In this document: piece by piece, positions 21,888 through 35,176 of the stretch
Numbering within the stretch: position 1 is the stretch's first letter
How the letters are laid out: every line of letters starts with the position of its first letter
DNA from: Allium sativum
Taxonomy: Eukaryota; Streptophyta; Magnoliopsida; Asparagales; Amaryllidaceae
NCBI GenBank assembly: GCA_030737875.1
Contig: CM060915.1
Span: 629,364,786 to 629,428,785 of the forward strand
DNA: 64,000 bases
Direction of reading: 5' to 3'
Notes under the pieces: model-generated
Told to the model about the DNA's origin: nothing
Database searches by the model: none
The model's input: only the letters and a program-made list of their open reading frames with translations
Program-made: the position numbers and the translations under genes

Positions 21888-24800
21888 TGTAATAACCCGG
21901 AAATTCTGAACCAGTTTAAAAATTTTATTTTGGCAATTTTAGCGAATTTTGAATATTTAAAATAGAATATTTTAAATAATATCGACGAGAAATTTATTTT
22001 GAATATAATTCGAACGTATATATTATATACGCCGTCGTTAGAATATAAATATTTATATATAACTATAAAAGGAATAGAAAATGGCGTGGTAGTTCGATAA
22101 TTCGATTTCAAACTTCAATTGAATGTACCGGGTGCAAAACAATCCGGATTTTAGTGAAACCAAAAACATTAGGATCTAATTGATGATATCTTTCTAACGA
22201 ATCCGAAAAATTGAAATTTCATAGCGGGAATCAAAAGATATGTCCAGTTGAAAATTCTGAATAGTCGCTATGGAATTCAGGCCCTTAAAAATGGGAATTT
22301 TGCAAACGACCTCGGATTTCGACGAAACCAGTTTTGTTGGGTCCGTGATGTCAAATTATTGCTAGGTTTTAAATTTCATAATTTTTTGAATCAATATGTG
22401 AGCGTGGCAAAGGAAAACGCGTTTGACCAGTTTCAGTTGATTTTAATCGACTGGAAAATGGCCATTTTTCCAATGGTCTCAGAATTCGATGAAACTAGTT
22501 TTGTTAGGACCGTATCGTCAATACGAAACCAGAAAATATTTTTTTTGGAATTTTTCAAGTTAGTATGTGACCCCGGTAAATTGAAATGCGCGTTCAAATT
22601 CAATATATAGAGTTATATGTTGATTTTAACGGAAACTGATTGTAACGATCAAATCAGCTTGCGATACATATCCCATTGTGTTCAGAATGGGGGTAAAATG
22701 CTATGGACGACAGGCGGTGGGCCTCGTTTCGAGGTCGTATGTAGAAGTCAACTTTTTGCTAAATAAAATAATTAAATAAATTAAAAATTATATCTCCCTT
22801 CTTATATGCTATCTGCCCCCCCCCGATTCAATTCGTTCAAATATATATATAAAAAAAGAGAATCGACGCCCCCCCCCCCAATCGACCATCGCGACGCCGC
22901 CAGGGGGGTAGTAGCCGCCGCCGCCCCCTCTTCTTCTTCCCCGAGCTCCTACTCCCCTCCACCGCCATCAGAGGCCGCGCGAACCCTCCCTCCCTTCGAT
23001 TTAAAGAGCGGCGCCCCCCGTTTTCCTCCCACTTCCGCCACCAGGCCGCCGCCTCTGGCCAAGCACCACTACCTCCGACGCGACACCAGCGAGCTCCCCT
23101 TTCCAGACGTCAGCGACAAACACCACCCCCTCCTTCCTTTGTAAATGTAAGTTTTATACTTTACTTAATTATAGATTTGTTTTTCTTTAATGTAATTAGA
23201 TTAAAAATGTAAATCAGCCTTATTTATTATTCATAGGAAATTCAGATTTTTATAAATGAAGACAATTAGATTTTTAATTAGGTAAAGTTATGATTTTAAT
23301 TAGAGAAAGACTGGATTTTTAATAGAATAAAAATATAATTTTTATCATAGTAGAAGAATAAAAATATAATTTTTATAATATAGGAAAGTTAAAAATATGA
23401 TCTTTATATTTTTAAAGTAATAAAAATATGATTTTTATATTTTTAAAGTATTAAAAATATAGTCTTTACTATATAGATGATATAAAAATATGATTTTTGT
23501 TTATGTAGAGAAGTAAAAATATAATTTTTACATGATAGAAATATTAAAAATAGCATCTTTATATGTGTAGCAAAATAAAAATGTGATTTTTATAATGATA
23601 TATATGAAAAGGCGAAATCTTTATATGAAGAATAGCGTGATAAAAATATAATCTTTACTATATGAACATCGATGTGAAAATATAATTTTTATCTATATAG
23701 TAGCGGTGTGAAAATAGAAATTTTATCCATATAGCGAAATTATAAAAATTCGATTTTTATATATTGAATAGTATAGTAAAAATTCGATTTTTATATATTG
23801 AATAGCATAGTAAAAATTCGATTTTTATATATTGAATAGCAATATAAAAATGTGATCTTTATATATATAGTGGCTACGGGCAGCGAAGATGACAAAGATG
23901 CGATAACGATGAAGATTTCTATCAAAAGAAGAGTCAAGATGTTTGGATAGCTTTCGGTGAGAATTTCTCACTCTTCAATTTCTTTTCTAGTTATATATAT
24001 ATATACTAGGATGCAGACGGTGTTTAGTAGCACCCGACACAATCGTCCACAGACCATGGACTTGTTTGTTTGGCTGTGTTGTTAGTTAGATTGTTTGGGT
24101 TGAATTGAATTGTTTGGTGAAATGAAATTGATTTGATTGATGTGTGAATGGCGTGGGCCTTCACTAGACCGGGGATAAGGTTAGGCCTCGTCCCGTTTCT
24201 AGTATCGTGCCGTTATGCCACCGAAATTTTCTAAAATATGTTAGAAAAATAAAAATATCATTTTCATTGTGTAAATGAACTGAATAGAAATTCATGTGTT
24301 GAAATAAAATATTTTATCGTTAAAAATATAGTTTTTAACGTGAAGTGAATAAAATAAAATACTCATTTACAAACCAGACGGTTTGTTTATGTACACTGAT
24401 TTGACTGACATTGATTGGGTCGATAAATTTTACACATCACCCAACTGCACAAATAAAATCTGTGTTTGATTGTTTGAAACCCCACACGGGTGTTGGGATG
24501 AAATTTGAAGTTCACTCATCTTGATTGGTTAAATTTGTCGATCGATGGATTGACAGGCTGTTATAAGCGTTAGATATCTATATTTGATGCTTATACAGTG
24601 TAGTGCACTTTGGTTGATGGTTGATTATTTTTCAATGCTATTATATACGTGTGATGTATGAAAATCCATATAATTAACATTATATGGTGATTGATTGGGC
24701 CTCATTCCAATTCAGAAAATAAAGAATATTATAAAATAAAGGTTCATGTGTTGACTGTACTCATCCGTTGAGATTAGTCATGTGTTGAACGAAATATTTT

Positions 24801-27407
24801 AATAATAAAATTTACATCTTCATCAATATAAAATAAAGGTTCATGTGTTGACTGTACTCATCCGTTGAGATTAGTCATGTGTTGAACGAAATATTTTAAT
24901 AATAAAATTTACATCTTTATCAATATAAAATAAAGGTTCATGTGTTGACTGTACTCATCCGTTGAGATTAGTCATGTGTTGAACGAAATATTTTGATAAT
25001 AACAAATATTTTGATAATAGGTAATATTTGAAATAGAATATTTGAAAATAGAAATATATGAAGCCGTGTTGATTAGATTGACGCCATTTTGACGTGAACG
25101 ATATTTATATCGATTTTATTCATTTTAAAATGAATATTGAAAAGTGATTTCGAAATAAAATGAATATTGAAAAGTGATTTCGAAATGAAATGAATATTGA
25201 AAAGTGATTTCGAAATGAATTGAATATAAAGTGATTCCGAAATGAATTGAATATAAAGTGATTTCGAAATGAAATGAATATTGAAAAGTGATTTCGAAAT
25301 GAATTGAATATAAAGTGATTTCGAAATGAATTGAATATAAAGTGATTTCGAAATGAATTGAATATAAAGTGATTTCGAAATGAATTGAATATAAAGCGAT
25401 TTCCAAATGAATTGAATAGAAAACGAATTTGATTTCAATTGAATATATAACAAATTTGATTTGAATAGAAAACGAATTTGATTTGAATCGAATAGAAAAC
25501 CAATTTGAATTGAATCGAATGGAAAACGACTTTGAAATTGAATTGAACTGAAAACGAATTCAAATTGAATTGAAAGCGAATTGAAATGAATTCAAATTGA
25601 ATTGAAATTTGAATTGAATAGAAATGAATTTTAAAACGAATTTATAAAGAAGAATTCAATTTTGCTTTGGATTGAAATGGAAGTTGAAATTGGTTTTGAA
25701 ACGAATTTAAAAATATTTATATAATTCGTTTTAAATAGAAATCGACGATATATATATTATATATATAATATAATGGCTTGAATAGAACGCGCCGCGTCGC
25801 GGCAGTTCGTGAATTTCGACCATTTATTTCAAACGGACATTACGGGAGATCCGACCATCGGATTCTCCTATAACCGGAACCGTTGGGTTCGTATCGAAAA
25901 GAGCTTTCTAACGAATATTAGAAATTCAAAATCTAACGGTTGGATTTGGAGATACATCCAAATCAAATTCAGAAAAGGTCGCAGTAAGTGCAGTTCGATG
26001 GCCGTTGATGGAAATCGACTGTACGGGCCTTGATAAAATAATTAAAAATAGTAATAATTTGTGTAAAATCACAAGAAATGATTTGGGAAAAATTGGGGTG
26101 AAAAACTCCATATTTGAAAAGTTAAAAATGGATTTTTATCGGAATGAACTAGTTTTGAACTAAATTTAAAACCCAATTATTTTTAAATAAATAAATTAGA
26201 TTTAAAAAGGGGTTTTAAATAATCGGAATTTCTAATATATTTAATTGGATTTGAAATGGGTTTATCGTGAACGGTGTTTTAAATAACACTAGTCCTTTAA
26301 CCCGATAACAAATAGAATGTGATTTGGGTTTGTTGTGAACTGTGTTTTAAATAACACCTAGTTCTTTAACCCAGTAAAAGGAGTTTTAACGAATCTGCAA
26401 TTAGGCTGAAATGTGAATCTATAATCTAAATTATCAAATTTAGAAATGAGCGAGAATGGAGTATCGCCAGTTTTGCTCCAAAGCGATAGTTAAATCTTTA
26501 ATTAGATTTGAACGTGAAATGGTAATTAATTTTACCGATAACACCATAGTATTAGATATGGAGTATTACCAGTTTTGCTTCATTGGATGAATAGGTTGGG
26601 ATTGGGAAATAAAATAAATAATTACTTCGGTGTGGTTCGCTAATCTCGACTAGTTTAGAAAACCATAATTTGTTTTGAAACGACATCCAAAGGAAGATTA
26701 AAGGATAAATTTTAAAGAATTTATCTTGGATAAAATTAATGGGAACATTTCCCTAAGAATGTGATTTCGTGAATAAAAAGGATATTCTGCATTGGAATGA
26801 GGCGTATGTTGTGTTTGTGTAACATTTGTTTTAAATATACGCGGGTTGTTCGGAAAGTCCGGGTTTAAACCCATTCTGAATAACCGATTCGACGATATGT
26901 CGAAGATGAAGACGGTGGTTGAAGACCGGAAGTCTTTACATCGTTTGGATAATTACTGATGATCCTGATTGGGCAGTACACCCAAGAGGATGGAAATAGT
27001 TGGTGGTCGTTCAGACGTACTTGGAGATGGATGGATATGCGAGGAAAGTGCCTCCGGTTTCGTTCAGTCCCATAACGGACTTGTAAATGGATTGTGTGTC
27101 TGACATTGGATTTTATTCTGTGTTGATTGATTTCTATTAAATATACATCTATTTGGCGATGGAGATTTATTCTTTTGCTTAACGCCCTTCTCTAAGACGT
27201 ACGAGCTCAGAGGTTGTATATCAATGGACATCAGTTGCATGGCATGAATTGCCTGTGTGGCACGCTAAGATGCAATGATCAAGGCTTCTGTTGAAAAGCA
27301 AAGTCTTGTGTTTGATGATCAAAGCACAGCCTACGTGGCAGCTTTGTGTATAGCGTGAATTTGCGAGCCTCACACCTCGGTATGAGTTAAAAACGGGATA
27401 CGGACTG
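21888..27407 (+). repeat. 3' LTR of N1, left part
   Basis: Homologous throughout to 14307-19784, with a TATA tract near 22842-22853, the GC-rich leader (22860-23140), GTAAGT donor at 23147, AT-palindrome array (about 23320-23860), 97-bp array (24738, 24835, 24932) and the 27/30-bp array (25123-25412). It has an extra AT-palindrome segment near 23680-23710 absent from the 5' copy. It is interrupted after GGACTG at 27407 by N2 and resumes at 41918. Confidence 0.92.
27403..27407. repeat. target-site duplication of N2 (left copy GACTG)
   Basis: GACTG precedes the N2 LTR start at 27408 and recurs at 41913-41917 after its end. In the uninterrupted N1 5' LTR the corresponding sequence reads ATACAGACTGGAGGG, so removing N2 and one GACTG restores the LTR. 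Confidence 0.93.
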
Positions 27408-28311
27408 TGTAATAACCCGAAAATGCGAGCCAGTTTGAAATTTTTATTTTGGCAATTTTAGCGAATTTTGAATATTTAAAATAGATTATTTTAAATAAAA
27501 TCGACAAGAAATTTATTTAGAATGGAATTCGACGTATATATTTTATACGTCGTCGTTAGAATATAAATATTTATATATAATTATAAATAGAATTGAAAAT
27601 GGCGCGGTAGTTCGATAATTCGATTTCAAAATTCAATTGAACATACCGGGTGCAGAACAATCCGGATTTTAGTGAAACCAAAAACATTAGGATCTAATTG
27701 ATAATATCTTTGCAACGAATCCGAAAAATCAAAATTTCATAGCGGGAATCAAAAGATATGTCCAGTTGAAAATTCTGAATAGTCGCTATGAAATTCAGGC
27801 CCTTAAAAATGGACATTTTGCAAACGACCTCGGATTTCGACGAAACCAGTTTTGTTGGGTCCGTGATGTCGAATTATTGCTAGGTTTCAAATTTCATAAT
27901 TTTTCGAATCAATATGTGAGCGTGGCAAAGGAAAACGTGTTTTGACCATTTCAGTTGATTTTAATCGACTGGAAATTGGTCATTTTTCTAACGGTCTCAG
28001 AATTCGACGAAACTAGTTTTATTAGGACCGTATCGTCAATACGAAGCTAGAAAATATTTTTCTGCAATTTTTAGAGTTAGTATGTGACCCCGGTAATTTG
28101 AAATGTACGTTTAAAATTCAATATAGTGATTTAAATGTAAATTCAACGGAAACTGATTCAAACGATCGAATCAACCTACGATACATATCCCATTGTGTTC
28201 GGAATGGGGGTGAAACGCTATGGACGACAGGCGGTGGACCTCGTTTCGAGTTCGTTTATAAAAGTCAACATTTAAGGTTGAAAATAAAATAAATAATATA
28301 TATATATAAAA

Positions 28312-28647
28312 TATATAAAACCCCCCCCTTCTCGTTTACTTTCAGAAAGGAAAAAGAAAAAAAAAAAAAAAAAAAAGAGATCGCTCCAGGCGATCGACGC
28401 CCCTCCTCATCCTCGCGCCGACCCCCTGACCAACCACCGCACCCCCCCTCCCTTGCCCCGTCGCCGCTCGCCTCCCCTTCCCCGATGAACCCCGCGACCC
28501 CCTGCCCTAATCGACAGCCGCGAGACCCCTCCCCCATCCACCGACGCAGCCGCAGCCACCACGACCCGCCGCCCCTCCTTCTTCCCCCTCTCCTCTTCCA
28601 TCGACTACCGCAAACCCCCCCCCTTCGAGGCCCTGAAACCTGACTGT
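28312..28647 (+). promoter_or_regulatory. putative promoter, GC-rich leader and splice donor (N2 5' LTR)
   Basis: TATATAAAA at 28312-28320 runs straight into a C run, then an A-rich patch, then about 260 bp of CCGCC/CCCTCC-rich sequence ending CTGACT|GTAAGT with GT at 28646-28647. Its 3' LTR twin lies at 36086-36425. Order and donor match N1, although the leader sequences are clearly different between the two elements. Confidence 0.5.
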
Positions 28648-28879
28648 AAGTTTTTTTTTATTATTATTATTTATTTTGTTTTATTTTATTTTATTAATTT
28701 ATTTCTGCTTAGTTTTTTTTTAGTGTAAGAAGTTTAGGAAAAAAAATCAGTTTTATTTTATTTTTATTTATAGCGTGAAGTAAAGATTTGATTTTTTTAA
28801 AACCTAAAAAGATTTGATTTTTTTTTTGGCCTAAAAAGATTTAATTTTGTTTATAACGTAAAAGACGATATTTTGAGAG

Positions 28880-29470
28880 GAGTAGGGAATTAAAAATATA
28901 ATTTTTATATAAGGAAAGTGATGATTTTTATATTTTTAAAGTAGAAAAGACGGTATTTTTAAAAGTGAAGATAGGATTTTTATTTGGTAAAAGGTATGAT
29001 CTTTATATTTGAAAAGTGATAAAAATATGATTTTTATATTTTTAAAGTATTAAAAATATAGTCTTTACTATATAGAAATATTAAAAATAGGATTTTTATA
29101 TTTTTAAAGTATTAAAAATATAATCTTTATAGGATAGAGAACATTAAAATATCATCTTTGTATATGTAACGAAATAAAAATCTGATTTTTATTTTATATA
29201 CGTTGAAATCAAGTGATGAATTGTAAAAAAGTGAAATCTTTAAATTTAAAAAGGTGAAATCTTTAAATTTAAAAAGGCGAAATCTTTATATAGAAAATAG
29301 AGAAGTAAAATATGATTTTTTTTATATATTGAATAGCATAGTAAAAATTCGATTTTTAAATATATGAAGTGATTATAAAAATATGACTTTTAAATTGAAA
29401 GTGAATAAATAAAAATATGATTTTTATTTTTAAGACATCGAAATATAAAAATGTGATTTTTATATATATA
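28880..29470. repeat. array of short AT palindromes in N2 5' LTR
   Basis: Units such as AAAAATATGATTTTTATA, AAAAATATAATTTTTATA and GTGAAATCTTTAAATTTA recur at irregular spacing, as in N1. The 3' LTR repeats the array at about 36660-37245. Confidence 0.75.
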
Positions 29471-30907
29471 GTGACTACGGGCAACGAGGATGACGAAGAT
29501 ACGATGAAGATGAAGATTTCTATCAAATGAAGTGTCGTGAAGTTGGATAGCTATCGGTGAGAACTTCTCACTCTAAATTTCTTTTCTAGTTATATATATA
29601 TATACTAGGATGCAGACGGTGTTTAGTAGCACCCGACACCCGTCCACATACCATGGACTTGTTTGTTTGGATGTTTGGTGATTGATTGAGATATTGGTTT
29701 GAATATGGTTTGTGGTGTGAAAAATCGAATCGATAAATTGGTTAGGATTAGACGTGCGCCGTTATAAGGCGAAGGAGTAAGACTAGGTTAGACTCTTACT
29801 CCAAATTTTGTGGTTTGCATAACGAAAGTGATTTGATTGATATGTGAATGGCGTGGGCCTTCACTAGACCGGGGATAAGGCTAGGCCTCGTCCCGTTTCT
29901 AGTATCGTGCCGTTATGCCGCCGAAATTTTCTAAAATATGTTAGAAAAATAAAAATATCATTTTTATTGTGTAAATGAAATGAATAGAAATTCAAGTGTT
30001 GAAATAGAATATTTTATCGTTAAAAATATAATTTTTAACGTGAAAGTGAATAAATAAAATATTTATAAACAAATCGGCCGATTTGTTTATATACACTGAT
30101 TTGACTGATATTGATTGGGTTGATAAATTTTACACATCGCCCAACTGCACAAATAAAATCTGCGTTTGATTGTTTGAAACCCCACACGGGTGTTGGGATG
30201 AAATTTGAAGTTCACTCATCCTGATTGATCAAATATGTCGATCGATTGATTGACAGGCTGTTATAAGCGTTAGATATCGATATTTGATGCTTATACAGTG
30301 TAGTGCACTTTGGTTGATGGTTGATTATTTTTCGACGCTATTATATACATGTGTTGTATGGAATCCATATAATTAACGTTATATGGTGATTGATTGGGCC
30401 TCATTCCAATTGGGAAAATAAGGAATATTATAAAAGAAAATTCATGTGTTGAATATAAAAATAGTCATGTGTTGACGATGATCATGTGTTGAAACTGTTC
30501 ATGTGTTGAGTGAAATATTTTATATAATCAAAATTACATCTTTATCATATTTAAAATTAGAACTACTTCCCAGTAGAAGTCTAATTAAAATCAAACGATA
30601 GATACCATAGTTTTATAAAATATTTCACATAATAAAAATAGTGATGTGTTGACAGTACTCATGTGTTGAGATTAGTCGTGTGTTGAAAGAAATATAGGTT
30701 CATGTGTTGAATTGAATAGAAGTTTTTGAAATATATAAAGCCGTGTGGATTAGAGATGCGCTATTTTGACGTGAACGATATTTATATCGATTTCATTCGT
30801 TTTACAACGAATATTGAAAAGTGATTTCAAAACTAAATATTTTGAAATGAAATTCAATTGAATTAGATTAAAATTCGAATTGAATAGGAAGTGAATTTGA
30901 ATTTGAA

Positions 30908-31096
30908 TAAAATAGGAATGAATTGAATTGAAAACGATTTCGAAATGAATTGAATTGAAAACGATTTCGAAATGAATTGAATTGAAAACGATTTCGAAAT
31001 GAATTGAATTGAAAACAATTTCGAAATGAATTGAATTGAAAACGATTTCGAAATGAATTGAATTGAAAACGATTTCGAAATGAATGGAATCGAAAA
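30908..31096. repeat. 27-bp minisatellite, 6 units (N2 5' LTR)
   Basis: CGATTTCGAAATGAATTGAA plus TTGAAAA recurs at 30935, 30962, 30989, 31016 (one base changed), 31043 and 31070. The core ATTTCGAAAT palindrome is shared with the N1 array at the same LTR position. The 3' LTR copy lies at about 38685-38873. Confidence 0.92.
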
Positions 31097-34000
31097 CGAA
31101 TTCAAATTGAATTGAAAGTGAATTGAAATGAATTCAAATTGAATTGAAATTTGAATTGAATAGAAATGAATTTTAAAACGAATTTATAGAGAAGAATTCA
31201 ATTTTGATTTGAATTGAAATGGAAGTTGAAATTGCTTTTGAAACGAATTCAAAACTATTTTTAAAATTCGTTTTAAAAGGAAATCGACGAAATATATATT
31301 ATATATATATTATATATATAATATAATGGCCTGAATAGAACGCGCCGCGCCGCGGCAGTTCGTGAATTTCGACCATTTATTTCAAACGGACATTGCGGGA
31401 GATCCGACCGTCGGATTCTCCTAAAACCGGAACCGTTGGGTTCGTATCGAAAAGAGCTTTCCAATGAATATGAGAAATTTGAAATCTAACGGTTGGATTT
31501 GGAATTATGTCCAAATCAAATTCGAAAAAGGTCGCTGTAAGTGCAGTTCGATGGCCGTTGTTGGAAATCGACTGTACGGGCCTTGATAAAATTATTAAAA
31601 ATATCTATAATTTGTGTAAAATTATAATATGTGAATTGGAAAGATTTGGGCTGGAAAATTCCACATTTGAAAAGATAAAAATAGATTTTTATCGAAATGA
31701 ACTAGTTTTGAACTAGAATTGAAATCAATTTATTTTTAAAAATAAATAAATTGAATATGAAAGTGATATTGAAAATAATCGATAATTTCCAATACGTGGG
31801 TTGGACTGGAGCTGAATCGAAATTATCTTCGGGATATTTCGATGTTGGATTTCGTGACTATACAAATATTGTTATGGGGATTTGAAAGATATTTTATATC
31901 GTTATTTCCAATACGATATTTGTTGGTTTCAGAATTTGATATTGAATATAAGCCGATATATTTTCTATTCAGAGCCTTGTATTTAATATCAAATGTGATT
32001 TGGTTTGTCGTGAATCGTGTTTTGATGACATTGGTTCTTTAACCCAGTTAAAGGCAGGATATTGATTTTTGAAAAGATTAAAACTAAGTGGAGTTTTAAT
32101 GAATCTTTAATTAGATTAAAATGTGAATTGATAATTTAAATTATCAAATCTGAAAGGTGATCGAGAATGGAGTACCACCAGTTTTGCTCCAAAGCGATAG
32201 TTGAATCTTTAATTAGATTTGAACGTGAAATGGTAATTAATTTTACCGATAACACAGTGGTGTTAGTTGTGGAGTATTACCAGTTTTCTCCATGGGATAT
32301 AGGTTGGGATTGGGAAATAAAATAAATAATTACATCGGTGTGGTTCGTTAATCCCGACTAGTTTGAAATGATATCCAAAGGAAGATCAAAGAATAAATTT
32401 AGAAGAATTTATCTTGGATAAAATTAATGGGAACATTTCCCTAAGAACGTGTTTTTGTGAATAAAGGAATATTCTGAATTGGAATGAGGCGTTTGTTGTG
32501 TTTGTGTAACATTCGTTTATTATATACGTGGGTTATTCAGAAAGGCCGGGTTTATACCCATTCTGAATAACCGATTCGACGAGATGTCGAAGATGAAGAC
32601 GGTGGTTGAAGACCGGAAGTCTTCACATCGTTTGGGTGGTTACTGATGATCTTGATTGGGCTGTACACCCAAGATGAGGGAAACAGTCGGTGATCGTCCA
32701 GACGTACTTGGAGATCGATGGATATGCGAGGAAAGTGCCTCCGGTTTCGTTCAGACCCAGAACGGACTTGTAAATGGACTGTGTGTCTGACATTGGATTT
32801 TAGTCCGTGTGATTGATCTCTATTAAATATATATCTGTTTGGCGGCGGAGAATTTATTCTCTTGCTTAACGCCCTTCTCTGAGACGTACGAGCTCAGGGG
32901 TTATATATTGATGGATATCAAACGCATGGAGTGAATTGCCTGTGTGGCATGCGTAAGTGGCAAGTGATCAAGGCTTCTGTTGAAAAGCAAAGTCTTGTGG
33001 TTGATGATCAAAGCACGGCCTGTGTGGCATAGCTTTGTGTATAACGTGGATTCGCGAGCCTCACACCTCGGTATGAGTCAAAAACGGGAGATGGACCGCT
33101 GGGAGAGCACGACGTTTCTTTCTAGCTAGGGTGGTGTCAGTGACCTACCAGCCCTGACATTTATATACTTTTCACCTGTGTGGTTGTTGGAATGCGAGGC
33201 GCCTCGGATATAGGTCTGTAAGGACCGGGAAACGTGTGTTCAGGAATAACTAATCCTCAAAAGTAAGAGAGGACCGGCCCAGCCGATTCCAAGGATCAAA
33301 GTGGGGTCCTGGGACATTTGCTAGAGTGTCTCGAACGCGGAGAGGAGCTTGCCCCTTGCCTCGGCTCATGACGGAATCCAATTTCCAATACGTGTATTGC
33401 GGTTTTAATTGTAGAACTAGTATGGCGACATGATAGATGGTACCCATGCCGCCTATGATTGATATTTATGATGTGAAATTGTTTTGACACTATACACATA
33501 TAGTAATATCAAAATAATGTGTTTTAAACGTATCAAGCATGCTTTGGCTGTTATAAGGGAAAACCCTATCCTCCGGCTTGCGTTGCATTGTGTGATGGGA
33601 CCTGGGTCTTATAACAGCTTCATTTTTCTTTATTTAGCATTGCGCTGTTTGTTCTATGCACTGGTATTCTTGGGAGGAAACCCGTTCCGTGTTATACGGC
33701 GTGGTCCCTTGATTTACCTAACTTTAAAACCAATATTAATAACTGTTTTAGTTCTCACACCAGTCACATGACTGACCTGGAGTTTATTGTTTTAACCTAA
33801 ACTCTGGGTGCCCCTATTTTCCGCACGGGCAGCTAGTAGTTTTGGTTTTGCAGATTTATATTCACAGGTTCCTGATTAATAGCTGGAACGATGCTCGGAA
33901 AGCTCTGTATCTGTGTATCACTTCTAGTTGTGTTTTGTATATTTTTCCGCTGCTTTGTAATTTATTGTAATCTCTGATATTTATCGAATGTAATTTATTC

Positions 34001-34138
34001 ATTTATACTCTGTATATTCTTGTATCTGATGGAATTGTTGTAATAACAATGAAATGTTCTTCCGTGTGCATTCTATTTTGTCTTGTACTCAATTCTATCC
34101 GTGCTTTCCTTCACGGGGAAGTTCGGGTCGTCTCATTT

Positions 34139-34150
34139 TGGTATCAGAGC
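34139..34150 (+). promoter_or_regulatory. primer-binding site of N2 (initiator tRNA-Met)
   Basis: TGGTATCAGAGC three bases after the LTR end; exact match to the complement of the initiator tRNA-Met 3' end. Confidence 0.9.
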
Positions 34151-34238
34151 TTTGGTTTACAGAGCTCGAGAACAAGACACATTAGAACCGTACGAAAGAA
34201 TTCATCAGATATTGGATTAGCAATATCCAATTAGAATT

Positions 34239-34277
34239 ACTCGTTAGAGATAGGATCAGTAGTATCCTAGAACGAGT
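34239..34277 (+). other. conserved 39-nt stem-loop downstream of the primer site (N2)
   Basis: Identical arms to N1: ACTCGTT/AACGAGT outside and AGGAT/ATCCT inside. Confidence 0.8.
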
Positions 34278-35163
34278 GTGAAGAGTATATTTTTCAAATG
34301 AAAACAATTTTTGTTTTGAAATTTAAACCATTTTAAAACGTATTTGAATATTTATTTATTTTGAATATGGACAATCCAATATATAAAGATTTTGCATATA
34401 CGCGTCATGAACGTATATTCGAAGTTTTAATATATTAGATAGATATAGAATCACATTCTAGTTGCCCGGAGATAACTCTGGTAATGCGGCCGCATTATCA
34501 GAATTTATGTTCGTGTTTCGAAGGTGTGATTTCTATATATTTCCATTAGACTGGTGTGAGAACCAAAACTTATATAGTTAGAACACCTTGTTGTGAATTG
34601 GTATCAAAACATGATTTTTTGTATATATATCAAAATTATGAATTTGAAAACTCTAATTCACTAATTGATTGATGTTTGTGTTGTTTGTTTATTTGTTTGC
34701 TAATTTTGAACCATTTATGCCTGATTGAACCGAATATTGAACTATATTGAAAATTGGCCGCGTTTGCTTGCATATATGTATACTTACATTGAACAGGTCC
34801 TAGCAAGGAGGCTAGAGCCAGAGAATAAAATTTGTTTGCCCGACAAATAGGTACATGTTTACTACATAATTTCCTGTTTTGTTTGGGTGATGATGATTTT
34901 GTGAGCCTATTGGCTAGCCGCTTGGCTTTTTCTTTTTCTTTTTGAGATCTGAAGGACCGGGGAAGCTATTTGAAATTCCCCGATGCTCCCATTGCAGGGG
35001 AGGTTATGGCGAAATTTTTCGAAAATTTAGGGTGTTAGCCAAATTTTTGAAATTTTGAAAATTCTCAAAAACTAAAGAGTTGGAGAATGCAAGCCAGATC
35101 GAATGTAGAGCTTAATAATCAAACCACTTTCGACCTTGTTCCTTTTCGGGGACGAAAAGTTTA

Positions 35164-35176
35164 AAGTGGGGGAGAT
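35164..35176 (+). promoter_or_regulatory. polypurine tract of N2
   Basis: AAGTGGGGGAGAT ends directly at the 3' LTR start TGTAATAACCC at 35177. Confidence 0.9.

Larger units (their letters stand above)
27408..34135 (+). repeat. 5' LTR of N2 (6,728 bp)
   Basis: Same order as N1: upstream part, TATA (28312), GC-rich leader, GTAAGT donor (28646), AT-palindrome array, CCCCACACGGG tract, a few TCATGTGTTGA units, 27-bp array (30908-31096), one TGGTTT/AACCCA motif (near 32000) and the conserved 3' third ending CGTCTCA. The frames at 28098-28292, 31507-31716, 31842-32042 and 33484-33771 recur unchanged in the 3' LTR because the LTRs are nearly identical; I see no domain in them. Confidence 0.95.
34136..35176 (+). 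mobile_element. internal region of N2 (1,041 bp, non-coding)
   Basis: Primer site TGGTATCAGAGC at 34139-34150, hairpin pair (ATTGGAT/ATCCAAT near 34212-34231; 39-nt hairpin at 34239-34277), conserved GTTTGCCCGACAAATAGGTA and TTTCGGGGACGAAAAG tracts, and a polypurine tract at 35164-35176. Closely parallel to N1 along its length. No gag or pol frame. Confidence 0.92.

Noticed and set aside
22806..23144. Proline-rich 112-codon frame in the GC-rich part of the N1 3' LTR
   Set aside because: The same frame is disrupted in the 5' LTR copy and the stretch fits a non-coding leader ending in a splice donor. Minus-strand frames in this part are equally unsupported.
28265..28601. Glycine/arginine-rich minus-strand frames in the N2 leader (also 36116-36377)
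   Set aside because: Low-complexity shadows of the C-rich leader; duplicated with the LTR and altered by homopolymer changes between copies.
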